DNA from: Myoxocephalus aenaeus
Taxonomy: Eukaryota; Chordata; Actinopteri; Perciformes; Cottidae
Reading direction: 5' to 3'
Assembly (NCBI GenBank): GCA_038501785.1
Contig: JBAMJR010000083.1
Span: 754,501 to 818,500, forward strand
Length of the DNA: 64,000 nt
The notes under the pieces were generated by a model, which had not been told where the DNA came from, did no database searches, and saw only the letters and a list, made by a program, of their open reading frames with translations. Positions 12,196 through 24,256 of this stretch are shown here, one piece after another. Both the position numbers and the translations under genes were made by a program. How positions within the stretch are numbered: the stretch's first letter is position 1; every line of letters starts with the position of its first letter.

Positions 12196-12204
12196 CGTCC
12201 CGTC

Positions 12205-15200
12205 ATGCTGTCCCTGCAGCAGGTCCGGGTCCGCTTGGAGGAAGCGGGTCAGGCTCACGTGCTGCGGTTCTGGCCCGAGCTGAGTGAGGCGGAGAGAGGC
12301 GGGCTCCTGCAGGACCTGGTCCAGCTGGACCTGCAGGGCCTGCGGGCCCACTGTGAGGGCGCTGCGCGGGCCGCGGCCGGCCCGGCCTGCAGCCCGGACC
12401 CGCTGCTGGACCCGGTCCCTCCGGGGGCCATGGGCAGCGTGAGGAAGAGTGACGAAGACTCCCTGGCAGAGTGGGAACGTAAAGGTGAGCTTTAACGGTC
12501 ACCTGAGGAGGGGGCGGGGCCAGCGGGCTGGTCACGTGTTCAAACTGAAGGTTTTACCCAACATCTTTATTTATTAAGAAATTACATAGAAACATATGTT
12601 TCTGAGCAACAGGTTGCTCTCTTCGCTCCTCTGTGGAGACGGGCTGAGCAACAGGTTGCTCTCTGAGTCTCCTCTGTGGAGACGGGCTGAGCAACAGGTT
12701 GCTCTCTGAGTCTCCTCTGTGGAGACGGGCTGAGCAACAGGTTGCTCTCTTCGCTCCTCTGAGGAGACGGGCTGAGCAACAGGTTGCTCTCTGAGTCTCC
12801 TCTGTGGAGACGGGCTGAGCAACAGGTTGCTCTCTGAGTCTCCTCTGTGGAGACGGGCTGAGCAACAGGTTGCTCTCTTCGCTCCTCTGTGGAGACGGGC
12901 TGAGCAACAGGTTGCTCTCTGAGTCTCCTCTGTGGAGACGGGCTGAGCAACAGGTTGCTCTGAGTCTCCTCTGAGGAGACGGGCTGAGCAACAGGTTGCT
13001 CTCTTCGCTCCTCTGAGGAGACGGGCTGAGCAACAGGTTGCTCTGAGTCTCCTCTGAGGAGACGGGCTGAGCAACAGGTTGCTCTCTGAGTCTCCTCTGA
13101 GGAGACGGGCTGAGCAACAGGTTGCTCTGAGTCTCCTCTGATGTTTAAAACAAGAAGTAAACTTTTCTGCTCCACAATCGTCTCCTGACTTTTCTTAAAT
13201 CATTGCTTTTGCTTGTGAACTACTAGAGAGATTCATAACGTTATGAAACCATGTGAGAAGCTGAGTGACCACTGCTTCTCTATGAAGCTGGACCGCATGA
13301 GGCCCGCATGAGGACCAGCTCCAGGAGGACGTTGGTTCACGTCTCCAGGAAGACAAAAGGTGTGCTTCGTGTGTTTAAAGGCGCTCATGTGACCTCTCTC
13401 TCTTGACAGGGCTTTTGCAGATCTCACAGAATGGAGTTGGAGTCCTGCTCCTGGCCGGCGGCCAGGGGACCCGTCTGGGGGTTCAGTACCCCAAAGGGAT
13501 GTATGACGTGGGGCTGCCGAGCGGCAGCACCCTGTATCAGATCCAGGCCGAGCGCATCCACAAGGTCCAGCAGCTGGCCGACAGGAAGCACGGCTCCCGG
13601 TGCTCCGTTCCCTGGTGAGGTCATGTGACGCTCCTCCAGGTCTCACACATGATGCTACATTCACTACCAGATCAATAACAACTAGCTGCTCAAGCTGCCC
13701 TACAGAGCCAACGTGCAGCACATGTTTGGTCAAAAAGACCTGAACCTGACTTGTTGACATTTGTTGAAAGATACCAAACTGAATATGGCATAGACCTGAA
13801 TCATTTCAAAGAAAACTTTTAAACTTCAACCGAACAGACAAACACGTTTAAGTTTGTTCCTGAGGGAACAGAAACTGCCCTCTGCTTCCGGTTCTAGTGG
13901 GATTCCCGTTTTGCTGGTTAAGCTATTTTTACATCATATATTTAAATATGATCCATTGTAAATGAATCATTTGTGTGGGGTTTGAAGTAATTATTAACAC
14001 ATGGTAGCTGGAGAGCTGAAGGAACACATTGTGAGCTGATTTAGTTTTTGGCAGTTGTAGGTTGTATCTTTGGTCTACATCAATGATTCATGTTGTCGAG
14101 TAATTTATCAAAAAAGATGTAAAATGGAGATTTTACGTCTGTCCGTTTATCCAGTCAGCCTGTAAACTTTAAACCATTTGATCTCAGCGTGAGCTAACTG
14201 GTTGCTGGGCAGGAAACAAGTCGTGTTTTAGAGCTGCTTCACTGCTACCTGCTAACAGCTACCTGCTACCTGCTAACAGCTGCCTGCTACCAGATAACAG
14301 CTGCCTGCTAACAGCTACCTGCTACCAGGTAACAGCTGCCTGATACCTGCTAACAGCTACCTGCTACCTGCTAACAGCTGCCTGCTAACAGCTACCTGCT
14401 GCCTGCTACCAGATAACAGCTGCCTGCTAACAGCTGCCTGCTACCTTCTAACAGCTGCCTGCTAACAGCTACCTGCTGCCTGCTACCAGATAACAGCTAC
14501 CTGCTACCTGCTAACAGCTGCCTGCTAACAGCTACCTGCTGCCTGCTACCAGATAACAGCTGCCTGCTACCTGCTAACAGCTGCCTGCTACCAGGTACGC
14601 TGTTACCTGGTAGCAGGCAGCTGTGCCTGATACCTGCTACCAGCTACCTGCTACCTGCTAACAGCTGCCTGCTAACAGCTACCAGCTGCCTGCTACCAGC
14701 TGCCTGCTACCAGCTGCCTGCTACCAGGTAACAACTGCCTGCTACCTGCTAACAGCTGCCTGCTACCAGCTACCTGCTAACAGCTGCCTGCTACCAGCTG
14801 CCTGCTACCAGGTAACAGCTGCCTGCTACCTGCTAACAGCTGCCTGCTAACAGCTACCTACTAACAGCTGCCTGCTTCCTGCTAACAGCTTCCTGCTACC
14901 TGCTAACAGGCTACCTGCTAACGGCTGCCTGCTAACAGCTGCCTGCTACCAGCTAACAGGCTGGCTGCTAACAGCTGCCTGCTACCTGCTAACAGCTGCC
15001 TGCTACCTGTGCAGGGAGATGGAACCCAACGATGAGATGGTTCAGAGCGCTGTGGCGCTGAAGGGAACTGGAGGTGATGATACATGTGAGGTTGTTACTA
15101 CGAGTTACAGCGTTCACATACTTTGTCCCATGAGTTGTCAGTACAGATGTATTGACTCTAGATTTAAATCATGTTAAGTGATTTAAAAACAGAATCCACG

Positions 15201-18200
15201 TGATTAAGCTTGGAGATGTTTTAATAACATCACCTAGATGTCTATCTCTCCAGGTACATCATGACCAGTGAGTTCACTCTGGCTCCCACTGAGAAGTTCT
15301 TCAAGGAGAAAAACTACTTTGATCTGGAGCCATCAAACATCGTCATGTTTGAACAAAGGATGATCCCAGCAGTGACCTTTGACGGAAAGGTCATCCTGCA
15401 GGAGAAAGGGAAGATCGCCATGGCCCCAGGTAGGTGACCTCAGGTCCTCCAGACACATGGGTGAGGTCCTGTTGGGGTCATGAAGGTCAAAGCTGTCCCC
15501 TCTCTGCAGATGGGAATGGTGGTCTGTACCAGGCGCTGGTGGACAACAAGGTGCTGGAGGACATGCAGAAGAGGGGAGTGGAGTACCTGCATGTGTACTG
15601 CGTAGACAACATCCTGGTCAAAATGGCCGACCCTGTGTTTATTGGGTTCTGCGTGAGCAAAGGAGCTGACTGCGGCGCCAAGGTAGAGTAATATCACACT
15701 GTAGGTATAAACGAGTCCTTTAAAGGTATAGCTCATCATGTTGGGAATATAATATGTGCTTTCTCTCTGAGATGAGAATACTGATGTCATGTCTGTGCAT
15801 TAAATAAATAAAGAAGAGTTATTGGTTGAAATAAACGATTACCAAATGGGAGTTGAAATATTTTCCTCTCTTCTTTGGGAAAAAAAAATATTATTTAAAT
15901 TCTGATTAAAATGTTTCAATACACACCTGGTTGGACAAGGAAGTGGTGTTAGGAAATCTATGGGAGCTACCGGCTGCAGCATGAACATGTGTGTCGTATG
16001 CTTCATAGGCCCCTTCCTTTGGAGGTTATCCCCAGAAAACCTCCAAAGGAAGGGGCCTATGAAGAAACCCCATGGTAGACCCAGAACCCCAGGTTCCCCA
16101 AGGAGGTGCTGGAGAGATATCTGGACTACCTTGCCTGTTGCCATGCAACCCTGAATTCGTAGCAGAAAATGGATGGATGGCACACAAAAGACATAAACAA
16201 TAAATCTCACACGGGTCAAATGAACTAAGTGAATATCTGGGACGTCTCCTGTGTGAACCTCTCGTCTCCACTACAGGTGGTGGAGAAGGCGAGCGCCGCC
16301 GAGCCGGTGGGCGTGGTCTGCAGGGTGCGAGGCGTCTCCCAGGTCGTGGAGTACAGCGAGATCCAACCAGAGACCGCCGAGCTCCGAGGACCCGGAGGGG
16401 AGCTGGTGTTCAGCGCCGGAAACATCTGCAATCACTTCTTCACCAGGGCGTTCCTGCAGGACGTAGCCGAGTAAGAGCTTTACTGTCTTATGTTGGTAGA
16501 ACCCCTGGAAGCAGTCGAGAGATGACTTACTGACATCATGACTTACTGACTTGCAAAGCTCAACAGGACACACCCTAAAACCTGGGTCAGGCCACTTGGA
16601 GCTGAGGAGGAGGAGCAGTCCTGATCTAGGAGTCTACTTCTGATTTAATTTGACAAAAGTCTGTTTATCCAACATTTTGGTGCAGAGCCAAATATTTGTA
16701 AACTTTAGAATTCAACTTTTACAACTGTCCTGATGACATTCATGGTCCCCAGCAGATGAGCCTTAAAGATGTTGCTCCTTCCTCAGAGTTTGCACTTCAT
16801 TAATCCTTCCTTGATAAATTACAAAAACCTAAATGGAAGGTCAGATTTCTGGGGTTGAGCTATGGAAACGTGGATCAACCTTATGGATCATCTTCCTTTG
16901 CATGTTGGTACTTCCTGTAGAAATGCTTTTGATTTCCTTCCATTTGTTTCATCTGAAGGAACTATAAAGGACAACTGAAACAACATGTTGCCTTCAAGAA
17001 AGTTCCCTTTGTGGACACATGTGGCAATCAAGTCCGACCCACCAAACCCAATGCCATTAAGATGGAGAAATTTGTTTTTGATGTCTTTCCATTCTCAAGG
17101 TATTGTTGATTATTATATTGTGTGTTCAGCTTTTAACATATGTTGTTTTATACAGTCATAGCACGGTGCCTCTCCAGCTGATTTAAAATATGCGTTGTCT
17201 GTCTTTGGAAGGAACTTTGTTGCGTTTGAGGTCTTGAGGGAGGAGGAGTTCTCCCCACTGAAGAACGCAGACGGAGCCTCAGACAGCCCGACCACGGCCA
17301 GGAACGCTCTGCTGGCGCAGCACTGCCGCTGGGCGAGGGCCGCCAACGCCACGCTGCTGGACGGGCGAGGGAACGCCCTGTCTGCTGCAGCAGCCAGGTC
17401 AGGACCAGGTCCTGTAGCACCCTCCTCCAGGTCAGGACCAGGTCCTATAGCACCCTGCAGCCAGGTCAGGACCAGGTCCTATAGCACCCTCCTCCAGGTC
17501 AGGACCAGGTTCTATAGCACCCTCCTCCAGGTCAGGACCAGGTCCTATAGCACCCTGCAGCCAGGTCAGGACCAGGTCCTGTAGCACCCTCCTCCAGGTC
17601 AGGACCAGGTCCTATAGCACCCTCCTCCAGGTCAGGACCAGGTCCTATAGCACCCTCCTCCAGGTCAGGACCAGGTCCTATAGCACCCTGCAGCCAGGTC
17701 AGGACCTGGTCCTATAGCACCCTCCTCCAGGTCAGGACCAGGTCCTATAGCACCCTCCTCCAGGTCAGGACCAGGTCCTATAGCACCCTGCAGCCAGGTC
17801 AGGACCAGGTTATATAGCACCCTCCTCCAGGTCAGGACCAGGTCCTGTAGCACCCTCCTCCAGGTCAGGACCAGGTCCTGTAGCACCCTCCTCCAGGTCA
17901 GGACCAGGTCCTGTAGCACCCTCCTCCAGGTCAGGACCAGGTCCTATAGCACCCTGCAGCCAGGTCAGGACCAGGTCCTAATGCACCCTGCAGCCAGGTC
18001 AGGACCAGGTTATATAGCACCCTGCAGCCAGGTCAGGACCAGGTCCTAATGCACCCTGCAGCCAGGTCAGGACCAGGTTATATAGCACCCTGCAGCCAGG
18101 TCAGGACCAGGTCCTATAGCACCCTGCAGCCAGGTCAGGACCAGGTCCTATAGCACCCTCCTCCAGGTCAGGACCAGGTCCTATAGCACCCTCCTCCAGG

Positions 18201-21009
18201 TCAGGACCAGGTCCTATAGCACCCTGCAGCCAAGTCAGGACCAGGTTATATAGCACCCTGCAGCCAGGTCAGGACCAGGTCCTATAGCACCCTGCAGCCA
18301 GGTCAGGACCAGGTTCTATAGCACCCTGCAGCCAGGTCAGGACCAGGTCCTATAGCACCCTCCCTCAGGTCAGGACCAGGTCCTATAGCACCCTGCAGCC
18401 AGGTCAGGACCAGGTCCTATAGCACCCTCCCTCAGGTCAGGACCAGGTTCTATAGCACCCTGCAGCCAGGTCAGGACCAGGTTCTATAGCACCCTCCTCC
18501 AGGTCAGGACCAGGTCCTATAGCACCCTGCAGCCAGGTCAGGACCAGGTTCTATAGCACCCTCCTCCAGGTCAGGACCATGTTCCTATAAGATAAGATTA
18601 TCCTTTATTAGTCCCACAGTGGGGAAATTACAGGATAGCACCCTCCTCCTCCAGGTCAGGACCATGTTCCTATAGCACCCTCCTCCTCCAGGTCAGGACC
18701 ATGTTCCTATAGCTCCCTCCTCCAGGTCAGGACCATGTTCCTATAGCACCCTCCTCCAGGTCAGGACCATGTTCCTATAGCACCCTCCTCCTCCAGGTCA
18801 GGACCATGTTCCTATAGCACCCTCCCTCCTCCAGGTCAGGACCATGTTCCTATAGCACCCTCCTCCAGGTCAGGACCATGTTCCTATAGCACCCTCCTCC
18901 AGGTCAGGACCATGTTCCTATAGCACCCTCCTCCAGGTCAGGACCATGTTCCTATAGCACCCTCCCTCCTCCTCCAGGTCAGGACCATGTTCATATAGCA
19001 CCCTCCCTCCTCCTCCAGGTCAGGACCATGTTCCTATAGCACCCTCCCTCCTCCAGGTCAGGACCATGTTCCTATAGCACCCTCCCTCCTCCAGGTCAGG
19101 ACCATGTTCCTATAGCACCCTCCCTCCTCCAGGTCAGGACCATGTTCCTATAGCACCCTCCTCCAGGTCAGGACCATGTTCCTATAGCACCCTCCTCCTC
19201 CAGGTCAGGACCATGTTCCTATAGCACCCTCCTCCTCCAGGTCAGGACCATGTTCCTATAGCACCCTCCTCCTCCAGGTCAGGACCATGTTCCTATAGCA
19301 CCCTCCTCCTCCAGGTCAGGACCATGTTCCTATAGCACCCTCCCTCCTCCTCCAGGTCAGGACCATGTTCCTATAGCACCCTCCCTCCTCCTCCAGGTCA
19401 GGACCATGTTCCTATAGCACCCTCCTCCTCCAGGTCAGGACCATGTTCCTATAGCACCCTCCTCCAGGTCAGGACCATGTTCCTATAGCACCCTCCTCCT
19501 CCAGGTCAGGACCATGTTCCTATAGCACCCTCCCTCCTCCTCCAGGTCAGGACCATGTTCCTATAGCACCCTCCCTCCTCCTCCAGGTCAGGACCATGTT
19601 CCTATAGCACCCTCCCTCCTCCTCCAGGTCAGGACCATGTTCCTATAGCACCCTCCTCCTCCAGGTCAGGACCATGTTCCTATAGCACCCTCCCTCCTCC
19701 TCCAGGTCAGGACCATGTTCCTATAGCACCCTCCTTCTCCAGGTCAGGACCATGTTCCTATATCACCCTCCTCCTCCTCCAGGTCAGGACCATGTTCCTA
19801 TAGCACCCTCCTCCTCCAGGTCAGGACCATGTTCCTATATCACCCTCCTCCTCCAGGTCAGGACCATGTTCCTATATCACCCTCCTCCTCCAGGTCAGGA
19901 CCATGTTCCTATATCACCCTGCTCCTCCAGGTCAGGACCATGTTCCTACATGATGAGCCAGAACTTGAACCCTTACCGTGTTTTTTATGGCAGGCATTTG
20001 AACCTAGCAGGAAAAGCTCAGATAGAACCAACAACATCAATGATGGCAAGATGTCTCCTGGGAGGAAGTCAAGTAAATGTAAAAGTTCTATTTTAAACAT
20101 GAAGCCTGCCAGCACCTCGAAAGATCACAACGTCTAACCTCTTATTGTTTAATCCACATGTAAAAATGACAAGTTGTGTTTCATGGTGAGTTGTGTGATC
20201 AAAATGTAATAAATCATGGACAAATGTTCCCACAGTGCATCAGAGGACAGCCCTCCAGTGCAATGTGAGATTTCCCCGCTGGTCTCCTACTTTGGTGAGG
20301 TGAGTACATGAAAAGCCCACAGATATACACATTAAGGATATAATGTGTATATACAAAGTATATAAATATAATAATATATGTAAAAGTGTAGGTATTGGAT
20401 TACACTGTTAAGCTGCTGGACCCTATAAAGCAGTTACAGCGTGTTCTTTGGATAAAAACATGTTTCCATTTTCTCAGCTTGCATTTCAAATGAATTGTAG
20501 CGACTGAAGTCAACATCTCCTCTCCTCAGGGCCTGGAGGAGCTGCTCACAGTGTTTATATGACTATAACATCTCCTCTCTATAACATCTCCTCTCCTCAG
20601 GGCCTGGAGGAGCTGCTCACAGTGTTTATATGACTATAACATCTCCTCTCTATAACATCTCCTCTCCTCAGGGCCTGGAGGAGCTGCTCACAGTGTTTAT
20701 ATGACTATAACATCTCCTCTCTATAACATCTCCTCTCCTCAGGGCCTGGAGGAGCTGCTCACAGTGTTTATATGACTATAACATCTCCTCTCCTCAGGGC
20801 CTGGAGGAGCTGCTCACAGTGTTTATATGACTATAACATCTCCTCTCCTCAGGGCCTGGAGGAGCTGCTCACAGTGTTTATATGACTATAACATCTCCTC
20901 TCCTCAGGGCCTGGAGGAGCTGCTCACAGGGAGGACGTTGACTACTCCTCTGCTGCTGGATGGAAAACGGGCCAAAGAGCTGCTGATGAAGAGCAGTGTT
21001 GGTATCTGA
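12205..21009 (+). CDS. uap1l1: uap1l1-like UDP-N-acetylhexosamine pyrophosphorylase, complete, nine exons
   Basis: Exons: 12205-12484, 13410-13614, 15254-15429, 15510-15682, 16277-16470, 16959-17099, 17212-17397, 20236-20299 and 20908-21009 (stop TGA). They total 1521 nt, 506 aa, which matches the roughly 507-aa human UAP1L1. All introns are GT-AG and every split codon closes in frame. The family makes UDP-GlcNAc/UDP-GalNAc from UTP and the sugar-1-phosphate in the cytosol; the activity of the like-1 paralogue is less certain. Visible motifs: nucleotide-binding LLLAGGQGTRLG (about 106-117) with YPKGMYDVGLPS after it, MAPDGNGGLY (about 218-227), VDNILVKMADP, VVEYSEI and NICNHFF. YIMTSEFTLAPTEKF and IVMFEQR favour UAP1L1 over UAP1. 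Introns 1, 2, 7 and 8 carry minisatellites; the exon 9 acceptor is amplified upstream. The start at 12205 is the first in-frame ATG and aligns with the family N-terminus. Confidence 0.94.
12600..13140. repeat. Minisatellite in uap1l1 intron 1, 41-43-bp unit
   Basis: About 13 copies, each with the palindrome GAGCAACAGGTTGCTC followed by TCTGTGGAGACGGGCT or a close variant. Variants are TTCGCTCC versus GAGTCTCC and TGTGG versus TGAGG. Three - strand frames stay open across it (166-197 aa), which is a repeat effect. Confidence 0.95.
14222..15011. repeat. Degenerate minisatellite in uap1l1 intron 2 (CTGCTAACAGCTGCCTGCTA)
   Basis: About 790 bp of short units mixing CTACCTGCTA, ACAGCTGCCT and CCAGATAACA. 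An internal inversion at 14582-14625 (GCTGCCTGCTACCAGGTA and its reverse complement) forms a hairpin. Confidence 0.9.
16001..16064. repeat. Perfect 27-bp-arm hairpin in uap1l1 intron 4
   Basis: Left arm 16001-16027 (CTTCATAGGCCCCTTCCTTT then GGAGGTT) and right arm 16038-16064 are exact reverse complements around a 10-nt loop. Confidence 0.93.
16065..16175 (+). mobile_element. LINE-like 3' end fragment
   Basis: Text resembling the end of a fish non-LTR element (CCCCAAGGAGGTGCTGGAGA ... GTAGCAGAAAATGGATGGAT), ending in a short GATG-type repeat. Recognised by resemblance only; the clade is not assigned. Confidence 0.45.
17398..19950. repeat. 2.5-kb minisatellite filling most of uap1l1 intron 7, starting at the donor
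   Basis: Over 65 copies of a 33-38 bp unit containing CCAGGTCAGGACCAGGTCCT or, in the right half, CCAGGTCAGGACCATGTTCC, joined by TATAGCACCCTCCTCC or TATAGCACCCTGCAG. The exon 7 donor CCAG/GTCAGG at 17397/17398 is the first copy of the motif. The two halves are separated by a short transposon-like fragment at 18583-18637. Confidence 0.95.
18583..18637. mobile_element. Short dispersed-repeat fragment inside the intron 7 array
   Basis: TAAGATAAGATTATCCTTTA then TTAGTCCCACAGTGGGGAAA is a sequence common at transposon-derived repeats in fish genomes. It interrupts the array exactly where the unit type changes. Confidence 0.5.
20516..20907 (+). repeat. Tandem copies of the uap1l1 exon 9 acceptor and exon start
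   Basis: Six decoy copies of CTCCTCAG/GGCCTGGAGGAGCTGCTCACAG lie upstream of the true one. Their AG dinucleotides end at 20529, 20600, 20671, 20742, 20797 and 20852; the functional AG ends at 20907. Spacing is 71, 71, 71, 55, 55 and 55 bp. Each decoy exon would read GLEELLTVFI then a stop. Only the last copy continues into the family-like C-terminus. Confidence 0.93.
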
Positions 21010-21904
21010 CCCTGAAGGTCAGGATGGAGGAAGCAATGCACACAGCAATGAACTGTGTGAAGATCATCATCTCTAACTGTCATGGTCTCTTTGAGGAGGA
21101 AGAGATACAAATCATTTAAAAACAAATAAGGGATTAACTGTGTTCTTATAATTCATTTAAAGTTTAGTTTCGTAAGCCTTCAGAGGGTTTTACAATCTGT
21201 CCACATACGACCTCCTCTGACCTCACATCAAAAACCCTTTAAGGCGATAAACAGGGAAGAATATGTATGAAACACTGGACAGAGGAAGCTGTACTGCTCC
21301 TCTCACGTCTGTTCTGACCTCCACCTTCAGGCCCAGCTCCACCTCATCTCAGCTGCATCAAGCTGCTGCATATAGAGCGTCCTCTTCCTTAAACCATTTC
21401 ATTCACATCATCTGATCAATATCTGGGTCTCTTATGACCACGACGTCACGTTGTTGGCTAAGCCCAACTACGTGATTTGATTCATTCTACTTTGAGTAAA
21501 AATAAATAAAAACCTTCATCCAGATCCTCCGGTGTTCCGGTTTAACGTTAACGAGTGACTGGTGACCTGAACCAGACCGGGGGTTACGGCATGTTTCATC
21601 ACGTTACGGTTTTTACAAGCAAGACTGAACTGTAACGGAACATAAAGTAACTTTAACGACAACACACAACCCAAACACGTTAGCTAACGTGATAGCAAGC
21701 TGACTAGCTTCCATTAAAAACAAGTTGGAGGGAAATGAAGACGCTGGAGACATCTTAATGCTGATTGGCCAAGACTCGACACGTCAAAGATGTTTTATTT
21801 GTGAAGATCACAACCTCAGCTTTTCTCAGCGTCTCACTCCAATCTCAGACACGCTGCAGGCCAGCTGCTCCGCTCTTCTTTTTCTTCTCTGTGATTTATT
21901 GCCT

Positions 21905-21997
21905 GCCGTAATAATCGCGCGACACGACGAATCGATAATGAAATTCTTTGCAACACTTTTGATAATCGATTTTTACCGATTCGTTGTTGCAGCCCTA
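21905..21997. mobile_element. hAT-like transposon end (solo)
   Basis: The stretch ending ACCGATTCGTTGTTGCAGCC then CTA resembles one terminus of hAT elements, which as the reverse complement starts TAGGGCTGCAACAACGAATC. I did not find the partner end, so this is a relic or partial copy. Confidence 0.5.
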
Positions 21998-22518
21998 CAA
22001 GAGATGTCATGTGACCAGAAGTAAACCACATTACATGAATATGACTTCATATAATCAGGAGTATTAAAGTAGTAATAAAAAATTATGAAAATACCTCACT
22101 CTGTGTCTTTGTAGTCTTTCTACTCAACTACCTTTTATCTTAAGAGATATACGAGTATAAGAACGTTTTATGATGTTTTAGGATAAATGTTAAGTTAACT
22201 GGGTGTTTGTTTGTTTTTTAACTCACTTTTTATTTTAGTTTTCAACAACAGCATATATTTTCAAACAGTCAAATTTTTTCAGTTGTATGTCTTGGTACAC
22301 ATGATATTCAGGTACAGTGTACAACACACAGAACAACAAACATCACATGGTGGTCACTCCAAGAAAAAGAGAAAACAAAAGAGGGGGAATAAGGATAATA
22401 ATAATGAACAGAGGGGATAAATAAATACAAATAATAATTTAAATAATTTAAATAAGATGAAGAACCAATAATTGTCCACTCCCGAGTGTAGTATTGTATG
22501 TATTATATATGCTTTCCA

Positions 22519-22526
<8 letters not shown>

Positions 22527-22567
<41 letters not shown>
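22527..22567. repeat. (GT)n microsatellite
   Basis: An uninterrupted GT run of about 40 bp in intergenic sequence. Confidence 0.95.
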
Positions 22568-22574
<7 letters not shown>

Positions 22575-23288
22575 GAGAGAGTTAGCGAGCGCAGTTCTAC
22601 CAGAGGGCCAAGCAACATATAATAATCACCTCACTGTAATAATAATGACAATAATAATCGTTTACTAAATATATGCTTCTGGAGCCTTAATGAATATGTG
22701 ATTTGCTCCATTTGGTAGACGTCCCATACTTTTTGGATCCATATATCGTATGTTGGGGGATCCGGTTTTGTTAACTGGGTGTTTGATTTGTTTTTATAAA
22801 TATTTCCTTCACAATTGTTTCTGACTACAGTAAGTCATGGAGGACTTCTGCAGCTTTGGAGCTGAACTACACCTGGCTTTTCATGTTTTAATCAATTTAA
22901 CAAGCTCATTTAAAACAGGAAAAGTCTGAATAACATGAAGAATGATGGACATAAAAAATGAGATGGTGCTTATTTAGCATGACTTCAAATATCCAAAGAA
23001 TAGAATACAGGTAAATATAGTTATAACAGTATTCTCCCCTGGCATGTAACACACAGAGACTTTGACTAAACACAAGGAATGTACGTGTGTATATATATAT
23101 TTATATATATATACACACACACACACATATATATATAAACTACTACAAATGTAAATAATATATTTAGTGTCTGAACTATACTCTTTTGGTCTAAAGTAGG
23201 AAGTTGAAGGAAAGAAAGCATCAACACAACAGTGTGTGTTTCCTTCCTTCTAATACGTCATTACGGTTTAGTTGACGTGCCCGTGAAG

Positions 23289-23643
23289 CACGTGTTCCCA
23301 TGCGTGACGTCACCAAAGCGAACGCTGAGATCCGGTAGGGTGCTCATCTTGGGGCAGTCCTCGCGCTTGGTCCCGCCTCCCGGCCACCGGACTAGCGCGT
23401 GACCGACGCTGACCAATCACAGCTGAGACTGCTCACTGACGACAACAACAAACAAATGCATTAGACCGAAGCTGGAATTCAAATATTGTGTGTTTGACCT
23501 CCATTTAATTCAGTGTTTGAGTCCAGCAGCGACCCGATAACCTGCCGGCGACGGCACCGCGAGCTGTGCGCGCGAGCCTTCGTTGTGGAGCTAACGCTAA
23601 CGCTAGCTAGCAGCTGCGATGGACGAGCTAACATGCTAGCACC
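23289..23643 (+). promoter_or_regulatory. Putative zdhhc12 promoter
   Basis: GC-richer sequence just upstream of the zdhhc12 start codon. It holds an E-box CACGTG (23289-23294), a CRE-type GTGACGTCAC (about 23304-23313), a GC-rich CCCGCCTCCCGGCC and a CCAAT motif (GACCAATCACAG). No TATA box is evident. Inferred from motif content and position only. Confidence 0.5.
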
Positions 23644-24009
23644 ATGTTCAAAAATGTGTTCGGCTCAGGGTTCCTGGTCCGCACAGCTCATGTGATTCTG
23701 ACATGGGTCATCACCTTGATACTCTTCCTCCATGACACAGGTAAGCTAGCGGAGGCTTCAGCTAGCTAACAGGTGTGACGTCACCCTGTGTGCTGCTGTC
23801 ATCCTGCAGGGTGACAGCAGCACACAGGGTGACGTCACAGAGACAGTCACAATCAAAACAAGTCATATCAATAATAAACAGTAACATCTACAATACTGAA
23901 TTATATATAGACAGAATACATATAACTATTATGAACAGTGTATTAATATGGAACAGGTTGAAGTGTGTTGTGCTTATGTGGAATGATGCGCATCATATCT
24001 ACTGATGTC

Positions 24010-24050
<41 letters not shown>

Positions 24051-24189
24051 GCTCTGAGGAAGCAGGAGGAGACCGGTCAGCTGGTCCAGCCCGTGCTCTT
24101 CGTGCTGCTGGTTCTGGTGTCAGTGTTGCTCTACTTCGCTGTGTCTCTGATGGACCCGGGCTTCATCCTGTCTGATGACACGGATCTAC

Positions 24190-24256
<67 letters not shown>

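Larger units (their letters stand above)
21010..23280. other. Intergenic region between uap1l1 and zdhhc12
   Basis: About 2.3 kb without a convincing gene. It includes the uap1l1 3' UTR (candidate AATAAA at 21501), a hAT-like terminus near 21905-21997, a (GT)n tract at about 22527-22567 and generally AT-rich sequence. Small open frames (for example 21725-22024, 22211-22420) show no recognisable domain. Confidence 0.6.

Noticed and set aside
12016..12204. Extended N-terminus for uap1l1 through the 18-bp repeat
   Set aside because: The upstream frame is open but has no ATG, and the family N-terminus aligns from the ATG at 12205.
12554..13175. Three overlapping - strand frames of 166-197 codons (QPVSTEETQRATCCS-type)
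   Set aside because: All three are frames of one intronic minisatellite; the same peptide pieces appear in each.
20530..20560. First decoy acceptor as the genuine start of uap1l1 exon 9
   Set aside because: It would give GLEELLTVFI then stop and lose the conserved C-terminal GRTLTTPLLLDG segment; only the copy at 20908 continues correctly.
22211..22420. 69-codon open frame in AT-rich intergenic DNA
   Set aside because: No domain, low complexity at the end (KKKRKQKRGNKDNN), no splice or promoter context.
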